Origin: Erysipelotrichaceae bacterium
Lineage (GTDB): Bacteria > Bacillota_I > Bacilli_A > Erysipelotrichales > Erysipelotrichaceae
NCBI GenBank assembly: GCA_017419165.1
Contig: JAFOLW010000048.1
Location: 1 to 64,000, forward strand
Direction of reading: 5' to 3'
Length of the DNA: 64,000 nt
Shown one piece after another: positions 51,449-59,548 of this stretch. Position numbers and translations under genes: made by a program. The notes beneath the pieces were generated by a model, which saw nothing but the letters and a program-made list of their open reading frames with translations, was not told the DNA's origin and did not search any database. Numbering within the stretch: the stretch's first letter is position 1; each line of letters begins with the position of its first letter.

Positions 51449-52880
51449 AGCTTTTCCGAAAGATTTCCTCTGGGGTGCGGCAACTTCCGCTTATCAGGTG
51501 GAAGGTGCTGCCTATGAAGACGGCAAGAAGCCGTCCCAGCAGGACGTGATCAACAAAGACAATTACCGGATCTACGGCTTTGCCACGGCGGATGTCGCTT
51601 CCGACCAGTATCATCACTACAAGGAAGATGTCGCCATGATGAAAGAAATGGGCTTTACCTGCTACCGTTTCTCCATCGCCTGGTCGCGCGTCTTTCCCGA
51701 TGGCGTCGGCGAAGTCAATGAAAAAGGCATTCAGTATTACCGTGATCTCATTCATGAACTGAAAGATAACGGGATCGAACCGATCATCACCTTGTATCAC
51801 TACGACTGCCCGTGGGCACTTGTAGAGAAGTACGGCGGCTGGCTGGACCGTCAGATCGTGAAGGACTTCGAATACTATGCCCGCTATGTCATCAACGAAT
51901 TCAAAAACGATGTGAAATACTGGACGACGATCAACGAACAGTCCATCATCGTACAGTTCTGGACACAGAAGTGTTATATCCCGGAAGATCTGCAGGATAA
52001 CGATCAGCTGCGCTACCAGATCAATCATCACATGAATCTGGCCCATGCGATCGCCTGTAAGATGGTCCATGAACTGGTCCCGGGCGGTCTTGCGGGCGCA
52101 GCCCTCGGTTATGCACCGATCTACCCGCTGACTTCCAGACCGGAAGATGCCATGGCAGCTCAGAATGCGCAGGCTTTGCAGAACGACTATTACACGGATA
52201 TTTATTTCAAAGGTATCTACAATAAGGCGGCACAGCATTATCTGGAAGAACACGGTCTGGCACCGAAGATTGAAGAGGGCGATATGGAACTGATCGCCTC
52301 CGGAACTTCCGATTTCCTTGCCTTGAATTACTATTATTCGGGATGTGCCTGTTCCATGGAAGATGACGGTTCCGTGAAGCTTCACTGGGCAGGTGTCAAC
52401 CGGGAAGGAAAGAAAGGTGCGACATCGACACTGGAGCAGCAGCCCGGTTTCTATCAGATGTGCAAAAATCCGAATCTTGATACCACAGACTGGGACTGGG
52501 CGATCGATCCTGTCGGCATGGAATACATGTTGAGAGATCTCTACAACCGCTACAACAAGCCGCTGATGATCACCGAGAACGGACTTGGTGCTTACGACAC
52601 GCTGACGGAAGATGAGAAGATCCACGACGATTACCGCATCGATTACCTGAAGAAGCATATCGCTGCGATGAAAAAGGCGATGGATTACGGCGTCGAGATG
52701 ATCGCCTACTGCCCGTGGTCGAGCATCGACCTGCTTTCCACTTCCAACGGTGTCAAAAAGAGATACGGATTCGTCTATGTCGACCGTACCGATGACGATC
52801 CGAAGGAGTGCAGAAGGATCAGAAAGGATTCGTTCTACTGGTATAAGAAAGTCATCGCAAGCAACGGCGAAGAACTGTAA
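51441..52880 (+). CDS. 6-phospho-beta-glucosidase, GH1
   Basis: 479 residues. The acid/base Glu166 (TTINEQS) and nucleophile Glu379 (MITENGLG) are in place, with FLWGAATSAYQVEG at the start. It hydrolyses the phosphorylated disaccharide brought in by the PTS. Near the C-terminus STSNGVKKRYGFVYVDR contains the Ser-x(n)-Lys-Tyr phosphate-binding pattern of phospho-glycosidases. The ATG at 51441 has AAAGGA eight bases upstream, a better fit than 51432. Confidence 0.95.
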   Translation: MNKAFPKDFLWGAATSAYQVEGAAYEDGKKPSQQDVINKDNYRIYGFATADVASDQYHHYKEDVAMMKEMGFTCYRFSIAWSRVFPDGVGEVNEKGIQYYRDLIHELKDNGIEPIITLYHYDCPWALVEKYGGWLDRQIVKDFEYYARYVINEFKNDVKYWTTINEQSIIVQFWTQKCYIPEDLQDNDQLRYQINHHMNLAHAIACKMVHELVPGGLAGAALGYAPIYPLTSRPEDAMAAQNAQALQNDYYTDIYFKGIYNKAAQHYLEEHGLAPKIEEGDMELIASGTSDFLALNYYYSGCACSMEDDGSVKLHWAGVNREGKKGATSTLEQQPGFYQMCKNPNLDTTDWDWAIDPVGMEYMLRDLYNRYNKPLMITENGLGAYDTLTEDEKIHDDYRIDYLKKHIAAMKKAMDYGVEMIAYCPWSSIDLLSTSNGVKKRYGFVYVDRTDDDPKECRRIRKDSFYWYKKVIASNGEEL

Positions 52881-52884
52881 AAAC

Positions 52885-52916
52885 GCATAGGATCGAACGA
52901 TCCTATGCTTTTCTTT
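52885..52916 (+). terminator. Terminator of the cellobiose PTS operon
   Basis: GCATAGGATCG (52885-52895) and CGATCCTATGC (52898-52908) followed by T-rich sequence. Confidence 0.93.
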
Positions 52917-52969
52917 TTGAAGTTCCGAAAATAGAAAAGCACAAAGATTTCCGGCGGCCGTTTTCCATG

Positions 52970-52975
52970 TACAAT
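52970..52975 (+). promoter_or_regulatory. -10 box of the histidine phosphatase gene, leaderless type
   Basis: TACAAT seven bases before the ATG at 52983; the earlier ATG at 52974 lies inside the box. Confidence 0.5.
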
Positions 52976-52982
52976 GGATAAT

Positions 52983-53708
52983 ATGAAGATCATCATCATA
53001 AGACACGCAGATCCCGATTATTCGACCGATACGCTGACACCGGTCGGTGTGAAAGAGGCGGAAGCCTTGATCCCGCGCATGAAAAAGATCGATGCCGACG
53101 AATACTATGTCTCTCCTTTGGGCAGGGCAAGAGAAACGGCGCAGATCGCTTTATCGGAGATGAACGTTGAACCTATCGTCTTGGACTGGCTGAGGGAATT
53201 TCCGGCAAAGATCGAACATATCCGCGATCCCTGGACCGGTACCCATTGCTGGGACTGGCTGCCTCTGGACTGGGCGAACGATCCTTCCTTCTATGATCCT
53301 GCAACGTGCTTCGATCATCCGGTGATGAAGAAAGGCGATGTGGGAAGTCATTACGACAGAGTGATCAAAGACTTCGATGCGTTCTTAAGGAAACACGGTT
53401 ATGAGAAGAAGGGAAAGGTCTTTGAAGTGACGAGGTCCAATCACGATACGCTCTGTCTGTTCAGTCATTTCGGCGTCGAATGCGTCTTTTTGTCTTACCT
53501 GCTGAACATCTCGCCGATGCCGCTGTGGCATGGCTTCGTGGCGCCGCCTTCTTCCGTGACGGTCATCCACTCCGAAGAGCGGGAAGAGGGGACCGCATGT
53601 TTCCGGGTACAGAGTTTCGGAGACATCTCTCATCTGTATGCGAAGGATCTCAGACCGTCTTTTGCCGCAAGGTTCTGCGAATGTTATGAAGATGAGACGA
53701 GGCACTAG
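52983..53708 (+). CDS. Histidine phosphatase family protein
   Basis: 241 residues, phosphoglycerate-mutase fold. The catalytic His is in IIIRHADPDYS (RHx variant with Ala), and the second His in CLFSHFGVE. It probably removes phosphate from a small molecule or sugar phosphate. It starts the run of genes up to 54269 and is three bases from the LOG gene. Leaderless start inferred. Confidence 0.88.
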   Translation: MKIIIIRHADPDYSTDTLTPVGVKEAEALIPRMKKIDADEYYVSPLGRARETAQIALSEMNVEPIVLDWLREFPAKIEHIRDPWTGTHCWDWLPLDWANDPSFYDPATCFDHPVMKKGDVGSHYDRVIKDFDAFLRKHGYEKKGKVFEVTRSNHDTLCLFSHFGVECVFLSYLLNISPMPLWHGFVAPPSSVTVIHSEEREEGTACFRVQSFGDISHLYAKDLRPSFAARFCECYEDETRH

Positions 53709-53711
53709 GAT

Positions 53712-54269
53712 ATGAAGATCACGGTCTATCTCGGCGCAAACAAAGGGAACGACCGAAGGCTTGAAGAAGAAGCCCGAAGACTGGGAAGCTGGATCGGCAG
53801 AAACGGTCATGATCTGGTCTACGGCGGTTCTTTGAACGGCCTGATGGGTGTTCTGGCGAAGGCGGTCAAGGAGTCCGGTGGAAAGGTCACGGGCGTCGAA
53901 CCGCAGTTTTTCATCGATGCCGGTTTTTTGTATGAAGAGATCGACGAGCTCATCATTACCGACGATATGTCGCAGCGTAAGAACAAAATGATCGAACTGG
54001 GCGATGCGTTCATCGCCTTTCCGGGCGGTACCGGAACTCTGGAAGAGATCAGCGAGGTCATGGCGAAAGTCTCTTTGCGGCATCTTCATGCCCCCTGTAT
54101 CCTCTACGACCTCAACGGCTACTACGAGGGTCTGAGGATGCAGCTGCAAAAGATGATCGAGCTGGGTCTTTCCAGTGAAGAGAGGCTGAACGGGATCTTT
54201 TTCGTCAGGGATCTTGAGGAGATCGGGGAGATCTTAACTCGTCATTCCAAGCAAGGTCAAATATATTAA
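53712..54269 (+). CDS. LOG family protein
   Basis: 185 residues, Rossmann fold of the LOG/lysine-decarboxylase-like group. The motifs VYGGSLNGLMGVLAKAV and FPGGTGTLEEISEV (PGGxGTxxE) are those of cytokinin-riboside-monophosphate phosphoribohydrolases, which cut the base from nucleotide monophosphates. In bacteria the natural substrate is often AMP-like. Three bases after the phosphatase gene. Confidence 0.92.
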   Translation: MKITVYLGANKGNDRRLEEEARRLGSWIGRNGHDLVYGGSLNGLMGVLAKAVKESGGKVTGVEPQFFIDAGFLYEEIDELIITDDMSQRKNKMIELGDAFIAFPGGTGTLEEISEVMAKVSLRHLHAPCILYDLNGYYEGLRMQLQKMIELGLSSEERLNGIFFVRDLEEIGEILTRHSKQGQIY

Positions 54270-54298
54270 AATAGATTCAACAAATAAGGAGACCGAAA

Positions 54299-55225
54299 AT
54301 GGGAATCGTTGTATTTGGTGCAGTGTTCGTCGATATCAAGGGCTATCCGATCGACCAGTATATCCCTTCCGGCCGCAATGTCGGCCGTGTCATTCAGGTA
54401 CATGGCGGGGTCAGCCGCAACGTGGCGGAGGATATCGCCAACCTGGAACTGAGGCCTACCTATGTGAGCGTCGTTGATGATACCGGCATCGGCCAGGACG
54501 TCATCGATAAGCTCAAACGTCATAAAGTCAATACCGACTACATCGTCAAGACGCCGGACGGTCTGGGGACCTGGCTGGCGATTTTTGACAACAACGGCGA
54601 TGTCGTCGCTTCCATATCCAAGCGTCCCGATCTTTCCCGGATCGAAGAGGTCCTGGATGAATACGGTGAGAAGATCATCTCCGAGTCGGATTCCGTGGTC
54701 GTTGAGATCGACATGGAACCCGATCTTCTGAAGCGGATCTTCGATCTGGCGGAAAAGTATCACAAACAGATCTTTGCGGTGGTCTCCAACATGTCGATCG
54801 CAATGGAAAGAAGAGATCTTTTGTCCAAAGTCTCCTGCATCGTCTGCAACGAACAGGAAGCAGGACTTCTGTTCTCGGACGAATATGAAGGCCTTCCTGT
54901 TGAAGAGATCGAAGAGAAACTCATTGAAAGCATCGGCAATGCGGCGATCGACAAGATGGTCGTCACCCTGGGCGACCGCGGTGCCGTCTATGCGGAAAAG
55001 AACGGCGAACACGGTTTCTGCCCGCCGCAGAAGGTCGATGTCATCGATACGACCGGTGCCGGAGATTCGTTCTTTGCCGGGATCGCCGTCGGTCTGACTT
55101 ACGGCAAGAGCCTGCGTGAATCCTGCAGTATCGGCACGCGTCTGGCTTCGGCCGTCATCGCCACCAAGGAGTCGGTCTCTCCTCGTTTCCAGCCGGCGGA
55201 ATTCGGTCTGCCGCAGATGGACTGA
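54299..55225 (+). CDS. PfkB family sugar or nucleoside kinase
   Basis: 308 residues, ribokinase fold. The N-terminal VVFGAVFVDIKGYP and VHGGVSRNVAEDIA bind substrate; the C-terminal DTTGAGDSFFAGIAVGL holds the catalytic Asp and anion hole. It phosphorylates a sugar or nucleoside; which one is not clear. AAGGAG precedes the ATG. A small unknown gene follows after two bases. Confidence 0.92.
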   Translation: MGIVVFGAVFVDIKGYPIDQYIPSGRNVGRVIQVHGGVSRNVAEDIANLELRPTYVSVVDDTGIGQDVIDKLKRHKVNTDYIVKTPDGLGTWLAIFDNNGDVVASISKRPDLSRIEEVLDEYGEKIISESDSVVVEIDMEPDLLKRIFDLAEKYHKQIFAVVSNMSIAMERRDLLSKVSCIVCNEQEAGLLFSDEYEGLPVEEIEEKLIESIGNAAIDKMVVTLGDRGAVYAEKNGEHGFCPPQKVDVIDTTGAGDSFFAGIAVGLTYGKSLRESCSIGTRLASAVIATKESVSPRFQPAEFGLPQMD

Positions 55226-55227
55226 AC

Positions 55228-55563
55228 ATGAAACAGAAAACGAAACAGGCCAAGATCTACGTCGGCCTCAACGATTCGGAAAAACACGAACAGCTGTTTG
55301 AGAAGGACCGTTATGTCCACGTCCTCAAGAACGTCTGCCGTTCCTACCATACGGCATTCTCTTTCGATGTGATCAACGGCGGTTACTTCCACGAAGACGG
55401 GACCTATGTCGAAGAGACTTCGCTGGAGCTCACGCTTCTGGAAGTCTCGGATGAACTGGTAAGAGAGATCGCCAAGGATCTCTGCGCCTTTTTCCATCAG
55501 GAGTCGGTGATGGTCGTGTATTCGGAACCGGAAGTCGAGTTCATTCAGGAGATCCTGGGATGA
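55228..55563 (+). CDS. Small conserved protein, possibly DUF3574-like
   Basis: 111 residues, no membrane helix. Features: KIYVGLNDSEKHEQ near the start, GGYFHEDGTYVEETSLELTL in the middle and a late FFHQESVMVVYSEPEVEFI. The pattern recalls DUF3574 proteins, but I am not sure. It lies in a PfkB - small protein - AlkZ-related cluster with two-base gap and four-base overlap, so it is co-transcribed. Function unknown. Confidence 0.75.
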   Translation: MKQKTKQAKIYVGLNDSEKHEQLFEKDRYVHVLKNVCRSYHTAFSFDVINGGYFHEDGTYVEETSLELTLLEVSDELVREIAKDLCAFFHQESVMVVYSEPEVEFIQEILG

Positions 55564-56255
55564 TCGATATTTATATTCAGACGAAAGAAGATATCAAGGA
55601 TGCGATCGATAAGTACGGCATCCTTCCTTTCTTTTCCAACGATATCAAGGGTTTTTCGATCGAGGAACACTGTTCCCCGAAGGTCTATTTCGGTGAGGAA
55701 CCGGGCGTCTGGGAGTGGAAGGGTCCGATCATCCAGGAGACCAAGTGTGCCTACGGCAAGTTCTTTCAGAAGAAGGCGGCGTTCGTCAAGAAAGAGTGGT
55801 ACTATGATCTGGCCAACTACCGTAGAGACGGATATGACTTCGATGCGAGGGTCTCCGACGGTCTGGTCAACTACAACGAAGATTTCCTCTACAACATCAT
55901 TTCCTCGAAACATTCCATCCTGTCAAAGACGGCAAAGGCGATCGGCGGCTACGTCAAACCGAAGGAGAAGGGAAAGGATAGCTGGGTGCCCAGAAAGGGT
56001 TTCGATACGACGATCACGGCGCTGCAGATGAAGGGCTACGTGCTGATCACCGATTTCGATTATGAGATGGACAAGAACGGAGAGTTCTACGGCTGGGGCA
56101 TCGCCCGTTATGCGACGAGCGAGGAGTGGTTCGGCAAGAGCTTTGCGAAGAGGTGTTATAAAAGGACTCCCGAGGAGTCCTATCAGCGGCTGTATAAACA
56201 GATAAAGAAGATCACCGGTGCTGAGGAATATCAGATCCGGAGATTTTTGGATTAG
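55560..56255 (+). CDS. AlkZ-related protein
   Basis: 231 residues. It contains the conserved block YGILPFFSNDIKGFSIEEH, WEWKGPII, CAYGKFFQKKAAFV and RKGFDTTITALQMKGYV. I recall this pattern from proteins labelled AlkZ-related, but they are not proven DNA glycosylases. No DNA-repair motif is certain. It overlaps the preceding small gene by four bases and converges with msrA, overlapping it by four bases at the 3' ends. Confidence 0.75.
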   Translation: MIDIYIQTKEDIKDAIDKYGILPFFSNDIKGFSIEEHCSPKVYFGEEPGVWEWKGPIIQETKCAYGKFFQKKAAFVKKEWYYDLANYRRDGYDFDARVSDGLVNYNEDFLYNIISSKHSILSKTAKAIGGYVKPKEKGKDSWVPRKGFDTTITALQMKGYVLITDFDYEMDKNGEFYGWGIARYATSEEWFGKSFAKRCYKRTPEESYQRLYKQIKKITGAEEYQIRRFLD

Positions 56256-56758
56256 TTTTTCTTATAGTTTTTTGCCCGTTCGAACATTTTGGGATCGACG
56301 TGGCAATAGCCGGTCGGATTCTTGTACAGATAATCCTGGTGGTATTCTTCCGCCTTGGTGAAGTTGTCTAGCGGAAGCAGTTCCGTCAGGACCGGTCTTT
56401 CATACTTTCCGGAAAGTTCAGCTAACGCGTTTCGAATGACCGGCATATCTTCCGTATCGGTATAGTAGATGCCGGTGCGGTACTGGTGGCCGATGTCGTG
56501 GCCCTGCTGATCCAGAAGCGTGGGATCGATGATCTCGAAGAAGAGGTCGAGGATCTCTTTTAAGGAGATGACGTCTTCATCATAAAGGACTTCGACGGTC
56601 TCGGAAGCCAGAGAACGGTGGGCTTTGAGGTCTTCGTAGGAAGGCGAGGCGATATCGGAATTGGCATAACCGACGGTCGTCTCTTTGATCCCGTTGATGA
56701 AAGAGAGATAGTGCTCCACGCCCCAGAAGCAGCCGCCGGCCAGATAGATCGTTTTCAT
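56252..56758 (-). CDS. msrA: Peptide methionine (S)-S-oxide reductase
   Basis: 168 residues. The catalytic Cys10 is in AGGCFWGVEH, followed by TTVGYANSD and the substrate region GHDIGHQYRTGIYY. It repairs oxidised methionine in proteins with thioredoxin. It lacks an MsrB fusion. The start at 56758 follows a minus-strand TATAAT (56765-56770) by only six bases; the longer frame from 56830 would begin upstream of this promoter. A free-methionine sulfoxide reductase lies nearby at 57813. Confidence 0.96.
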   Translation of the reverse strand: MKTIYLAGGCFWGVEHYLSFINGIKETTVGYANSDIASPSYEDLKAHRSLASETVEVLYDEDVISLKEILDLFFEIIDPTLLDQQGHDIGHQYRTGIYYTDTEDMPVIRNALAELSGKYERPVLTELLPLDNFTKAEEYHQDYLYKNPTGYCHVDPKMFERAKNYKKN

Positions 56759-56764
56759 GTCTTC

Positions 56765-56770
56765 ATTATA
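56765..56770 (-). promoter_or_regulatory. -10 box of msrA, leaderless type
   Basis: Minus-strand TATAAT, six bases (GAAGAC), then ATG. Same spacing as in the two AraC genes. Confidence 0.6.
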
Positions 56771-56875
56771 ATCAATGCGGTCTGCGGATTGGGTATAATT
56801 GCATCCCCGGTCAAAATCAGGCAGTTTCACGGGGCTTTGTTATAATGGAGGTGAAAAGAAAAGGAGGATGGTCCG

Positions 56876-57061
56876 ATGAATAAAAACAAAGCTTATGTGA
56901 TCTTTGTGGCGGCATTCCTGGCCGTCCGCAATCTTCTGAGTTTTCTTTTCACCTTTCTGATCGACAGGACGGCATATCATTTCGATATGTTCAACGATCT
57001 GATGATCCCGATGCTGCTGGCGGCGGTCATCGGTTACATCTTCATCTATAAACGGAAATAG
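56876..57061 (+). CDS. Small two-helix membrane protein
   Basis: 61 residues with two hydrophobic segments (AYVIFVAAFLAVRNLLSFLF and MIPMLLAAVIGYIFIY) and charged ends. Not recognised. A good AAAAGGAGG ribosome site and a TATAAT near 56832 support it as a real gene. It precedes the YugP-like protease gene by 55 bases. Confidence 0.7.
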   Translation: MNKNKAYVIFVAAFLAVRNLLSFLFTFLIDRTAYHFDMFNDLMIPMLLAAVIGYIFIYKRK

Positions 57062-57116
57062 TATCCGTTTCATACAAAAGAACTTATGATATTCACATCC
57101 GAAGGAGGTAACGTCA

Positions 57117-57812
57117 ATGAATGATTATATGATCTATTACGGACTGACGCTTCTGGCGTTCGGGATCACGTTCGGCACACAGCTGTATATCCAGTCGACG
57201 TATTCGAAGTATTCCCAGATCCCCAACAAATCGGGCTTTACCGGTGCCAGGACAGCCAACGAGATCTTATACAGGAACGGTCTGGAGAATCTGATCGTCA
57301 CCCAGACCAACAACGGTGCTCTTACCGATCACTACGATCCGCGCAACCTCAGCGTCACGTTGTCACAGCACAGCTACAGTGCTTCTTCGATCGCCGCCAT
57401 GGCGGTCGCTGCCCACGAGTGCGGTCATGCCGTACAGGACAAGGAGCGTTATGCGTTCCTGAGACTGCGCAATTCCCTGATCCCGGCGGTGAACTTCGCT
57501 TCCTACGGCGGCTATCTCGCGATCATGATTGGCCTGTTCTCCGGTATCTCCAACATCATCTGGATCGGTATCGCCATGGAATGCGTGATCCTGCTGTTCC
57601 AGATCGTGACACTGCCGGTGGAATTCGACGCTTCTTCCCGAGCCCTGACGATGATCAGAGACTACGGTCTGGCGGACGGGGAAGAGCTGGAAGGCTGCAG
57701 GACCGTCCTGAATGCGGCAGCCCTGACTTATGTGGCCGGTGTGGCGTCTTCTTTCTTGCAGATCCTGCGGCTGGTCCTGATCTACGGCGGCCGAAGGAAC
57801 AGGAGAGACTAG
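57117..57812 (+). CDS. Zinc metallopeptidase, YugP family
   Basis: 231 residues. Three or four membrane helices surround the zinc motif AAHECGHAVQ (HExxH), and FTGARTANEIL and ITLPVEFDASSRAL are family marks. An integral-membrane protease, probably for membrane protein quality control. GGAGGT precedes the ATG. The next gene starts directly after its stop. Confidence 0.94.
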   Translation: MNDYMIYYGLTLLAFGITFGTQLYIQSTYSKYSQIPNKSGFTGARTANEILYRNGLENLIVTQTNNGALTDHYDPRNLSVTLSQHSYSASSIAAMAVAAHECGHAVQDKERYAFLRLRNSLIPAVNFASYGGYLAIMIGLFSGISNIIWIGIAMECVILLFQIVTLPVEFDASSRALTMIRDYGLADGEELEGCRTVLNAAALTYVAGVASSFLQILRLVLIYGGRRNRRD

Positions 57813-58268
57813 ATGACCGATTACAAGCTCATGACAGCACAGCTGGAAGCACTGAGCGAGTCTTCCGGAAACTATATCCCTTTACTGTCGAATGCCTCGG
57901 CTCTGATCAATGAGTCGATGGCCGATCTCAACTGGGCAGGCTTCTATCTGGTGAAAAACGGAGCGTTGCTGCTGGGACCGTTCCAGGGCAAGACGGCTTG
58001 CGTCAACATCGCCAAAGGAAAAGGCGTCTGCGGTACGGCTTACGAAAAAGACGAGACGCAGCTAGTCAAAAATGTCCACGAATTTCCGGGACACATCGCC
58101 TGTGATTCCGCATCGAATTCCGAGATCGTCGTGCCGATCCATAAAGACGGCAAGGTCATAGCGGTCTTAGACATCGATTCCCCGCTGCTGGAACGTTTCG
58201 ATGAAGATGACAAAGCAGGCCTGGAAGCTTTCGTGAAAAAGCTCGAAGAGCTCATCGAGTGGGACTGA
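57813..58268 (+). CDS. Free methionine-(R)-sulfoxide reductase, GAF fold
   Basis: 151 residues. A GAF domain with the fRMsr pattern: LNWAGFYLVKNGALLLGPFQGK, GVCGTAYEKDETQLVKNVH (Cys) and HIACDSASNSEIVVPI (Cys). It reduces free oxidised methionine. It starts right after the YugP stop. With MsrA it gives two methionine-repair activities in 1.5 kb. Confidence 0.92.
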   Translation: MTDYKLMTAQLEALSESSGNYIPLLSNASALINESMADLNWAGFYLVKNGALLLGPFQGKTACVNIAKGKGVCGTAYEKDETQLVKNVHEFPGHIACDSASNSEIVVPIHKDGKVIAVLDIDSPLLERFDEDDKAGLEAFVKKLEELIEWD

Positions 58269-58292
58269 TAAAATAATCTACCGAAAGGAAAG

Positions 58293-58326
58293 AAGACTTC
58301 TGTCAAAACGACGGAAGTCTTTTTTA
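58293..58326 (+). terminator. Terminator after the fRMsr gene
   Basis: Twelve-base arms 58293-58304 and 58310-58321 (AAGACTTC...GAAGTCTT outer part), followed by a T run. Confidence 0.92.
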
Positions 58327-58357
58327 TAATGAAGCCATACGAACAGCAATTTATCGT

Positions 58358-58363
58358 TATAAT
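58358..58363 (+). promoter_or_regulatory. -10 box of the phosphoesterase gene
   Basis: TATAAT about 28 bases before the ATG at 58392, with AGGGAG as ribosome site in between. Confidence 0.55.
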
Positions 58364-58391
58364 ATAAAGAAAAAGTTATAAGGGAGAACTT

Positions 58392-59498
58392 ATGGACCTT
58401 GCATCATTGATCCGCCTGATCATCTATACGCTTGCGGCATGCGTACTGACTTATGTTGTACAGATCCCTTTCAGGAAGATCGAAAACAGATTTATAAAAG
58501 CCGTCTTGTTTCTGCTCAAAAGCGCAGCGACACTGTTCCTGGGCCTGGCACTGATCGCCTTTGACTATAAGATCATCTGGCGGCACGAGTATGCATTTGC
58601 CGCTTTGTATCTTGCGCTGATCCCGGACATCTTCGCCGACCTGTTCCTTTTTCTGTTTTCGCTGTTTCGAAAAGACAGTGAAAAGAGAAAACTGAAGATC
58701 ATCCTGACCGGTCTGTTGTGTGTCTTGTTTACGGCCTATAACATCATCAACATGCAGACGATCCGGCCGGACTTCCACACGGTCGTCAGCCCGAAACTCA
58801 AGCAGGATCACCGCCTGGCGTTCTTCGCCGACCTGCATTACGGTTCCGCTCAAAGCCAAAAGACCGTCGATGCCGCACTTGACGACATCGCCGCACAGGA
58901 TCCGGAATGTCTTCTTCTGGGCGGTGACATCACCGACGAGAACACGACGAAAGAAGAGATGGAATACATCTATGAGAAGATCGGATCGCTGGGCATCCCG
59001 GTCTACTTCGTCTACGGCAATCACGACCGTCAGGATCGGGCCGAAGCAAAGCTCGGAGCCCGGAAGTTTACGGAGAAAGAACTGGAAGCTGCGATCCTGA
59101 GAAACGGCATCACCATCCTTTATGAGGATTATGTGAAGATCGGTGAAGATCTGATCCTGCTTGGCAGGGAGGATCCTTCCCGTCCCGACAAACGCAAGGC
59201 GGTCAAAGATCTTCCTTCCCTGCCGGAAGACTGCTATATCGTTTCGATCGATCATACGCCGTATCAGAATGACGAGATCGAAGAACTGAAAGCCGATCTG
59301 CAGCTCTCCGGTCATACCCACGCGGCGCAGTTCTTTCCGATCCAGATCATCTACAAGATCATCGGATTGAATACCTGCGGCGAGTACCATATCGGCGAGA
59401 CGCTCTTATATATCACGCCGGGGATCTCCGGCTGGGGCCTTCCGTTAAAGAGCGAAGGACACAGCTGCTACGAGATCTTCGATCTGCGCAAAGAGTAG
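58392..59498 (+). CDS. Membrane-anchored metallophosphoesterase
   Basis: 368 residues. Four membrane helices (about 1-125) lead into a calcineurin-like phosphoesterase: FFADLHYG, LLLGGDITDE, YFVYGNHDR and LSGHTHAAQF are the metal ligand motifs. The C-terminal GEYHIGETLLYITPGISG is typical of UDP-diacylglucosamine hydrolase-like/YkuE family enzymes acting on the outer face. Single gene with a terminator behind it. Confidence 0.93.
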   Translation: MDLASLIRLIIYTLAACVLTYVVQIPFRKIENRFIKAVLFLLKSAATLFLGLALIAFDYKIIWRHEYAFAALYLALIPDIFADLFLFLFSLFRKDSEKRKLKIILTGLLCVLFTAYNIINMQTIRPDFHTVVSPKLKQDHRLAFFADLHYGSAQSQKTVDAALDDIAAQDPECLLLGGDITDENTTKEEMEYIYEKIGSLGIPVYFVYGNHDRQDRAEAKLGARKFTEKELEAAILRNGITILYEDYVKIGEDLILLGREDPSRPDKRKAVKDLPSLPEDCYIVSIDHTPYQNDEIEELKADLQLSGHTHAAQFFPIQIIYKIIGLNTCGEYHIGETLLYITPGISGWGLPLKSEGHSCYEIFDLRKE

Positions 59499-59519
59499 AT
59501 CTTAAATCTTATGAAAAAA

Positions 59520-59548
59520 ATGGAACGGTCATTGTCCGTTCCATTTTT
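59520..59548. terminator. Bidirectional terminator before the serine hydrolase
   Basis: ATGGAACGG (59520-59528) and CCGTTCCAT (59536-59544) with A and T runs on the two sides. Confidence 0.92.

Noticed and set aside
51420-53006. 528-residue frame opposite the GH1 gene
   Set aside because: Antisense shadow of a well-supported glycosidase, with composition rich in Ile, Val and His but no domain.
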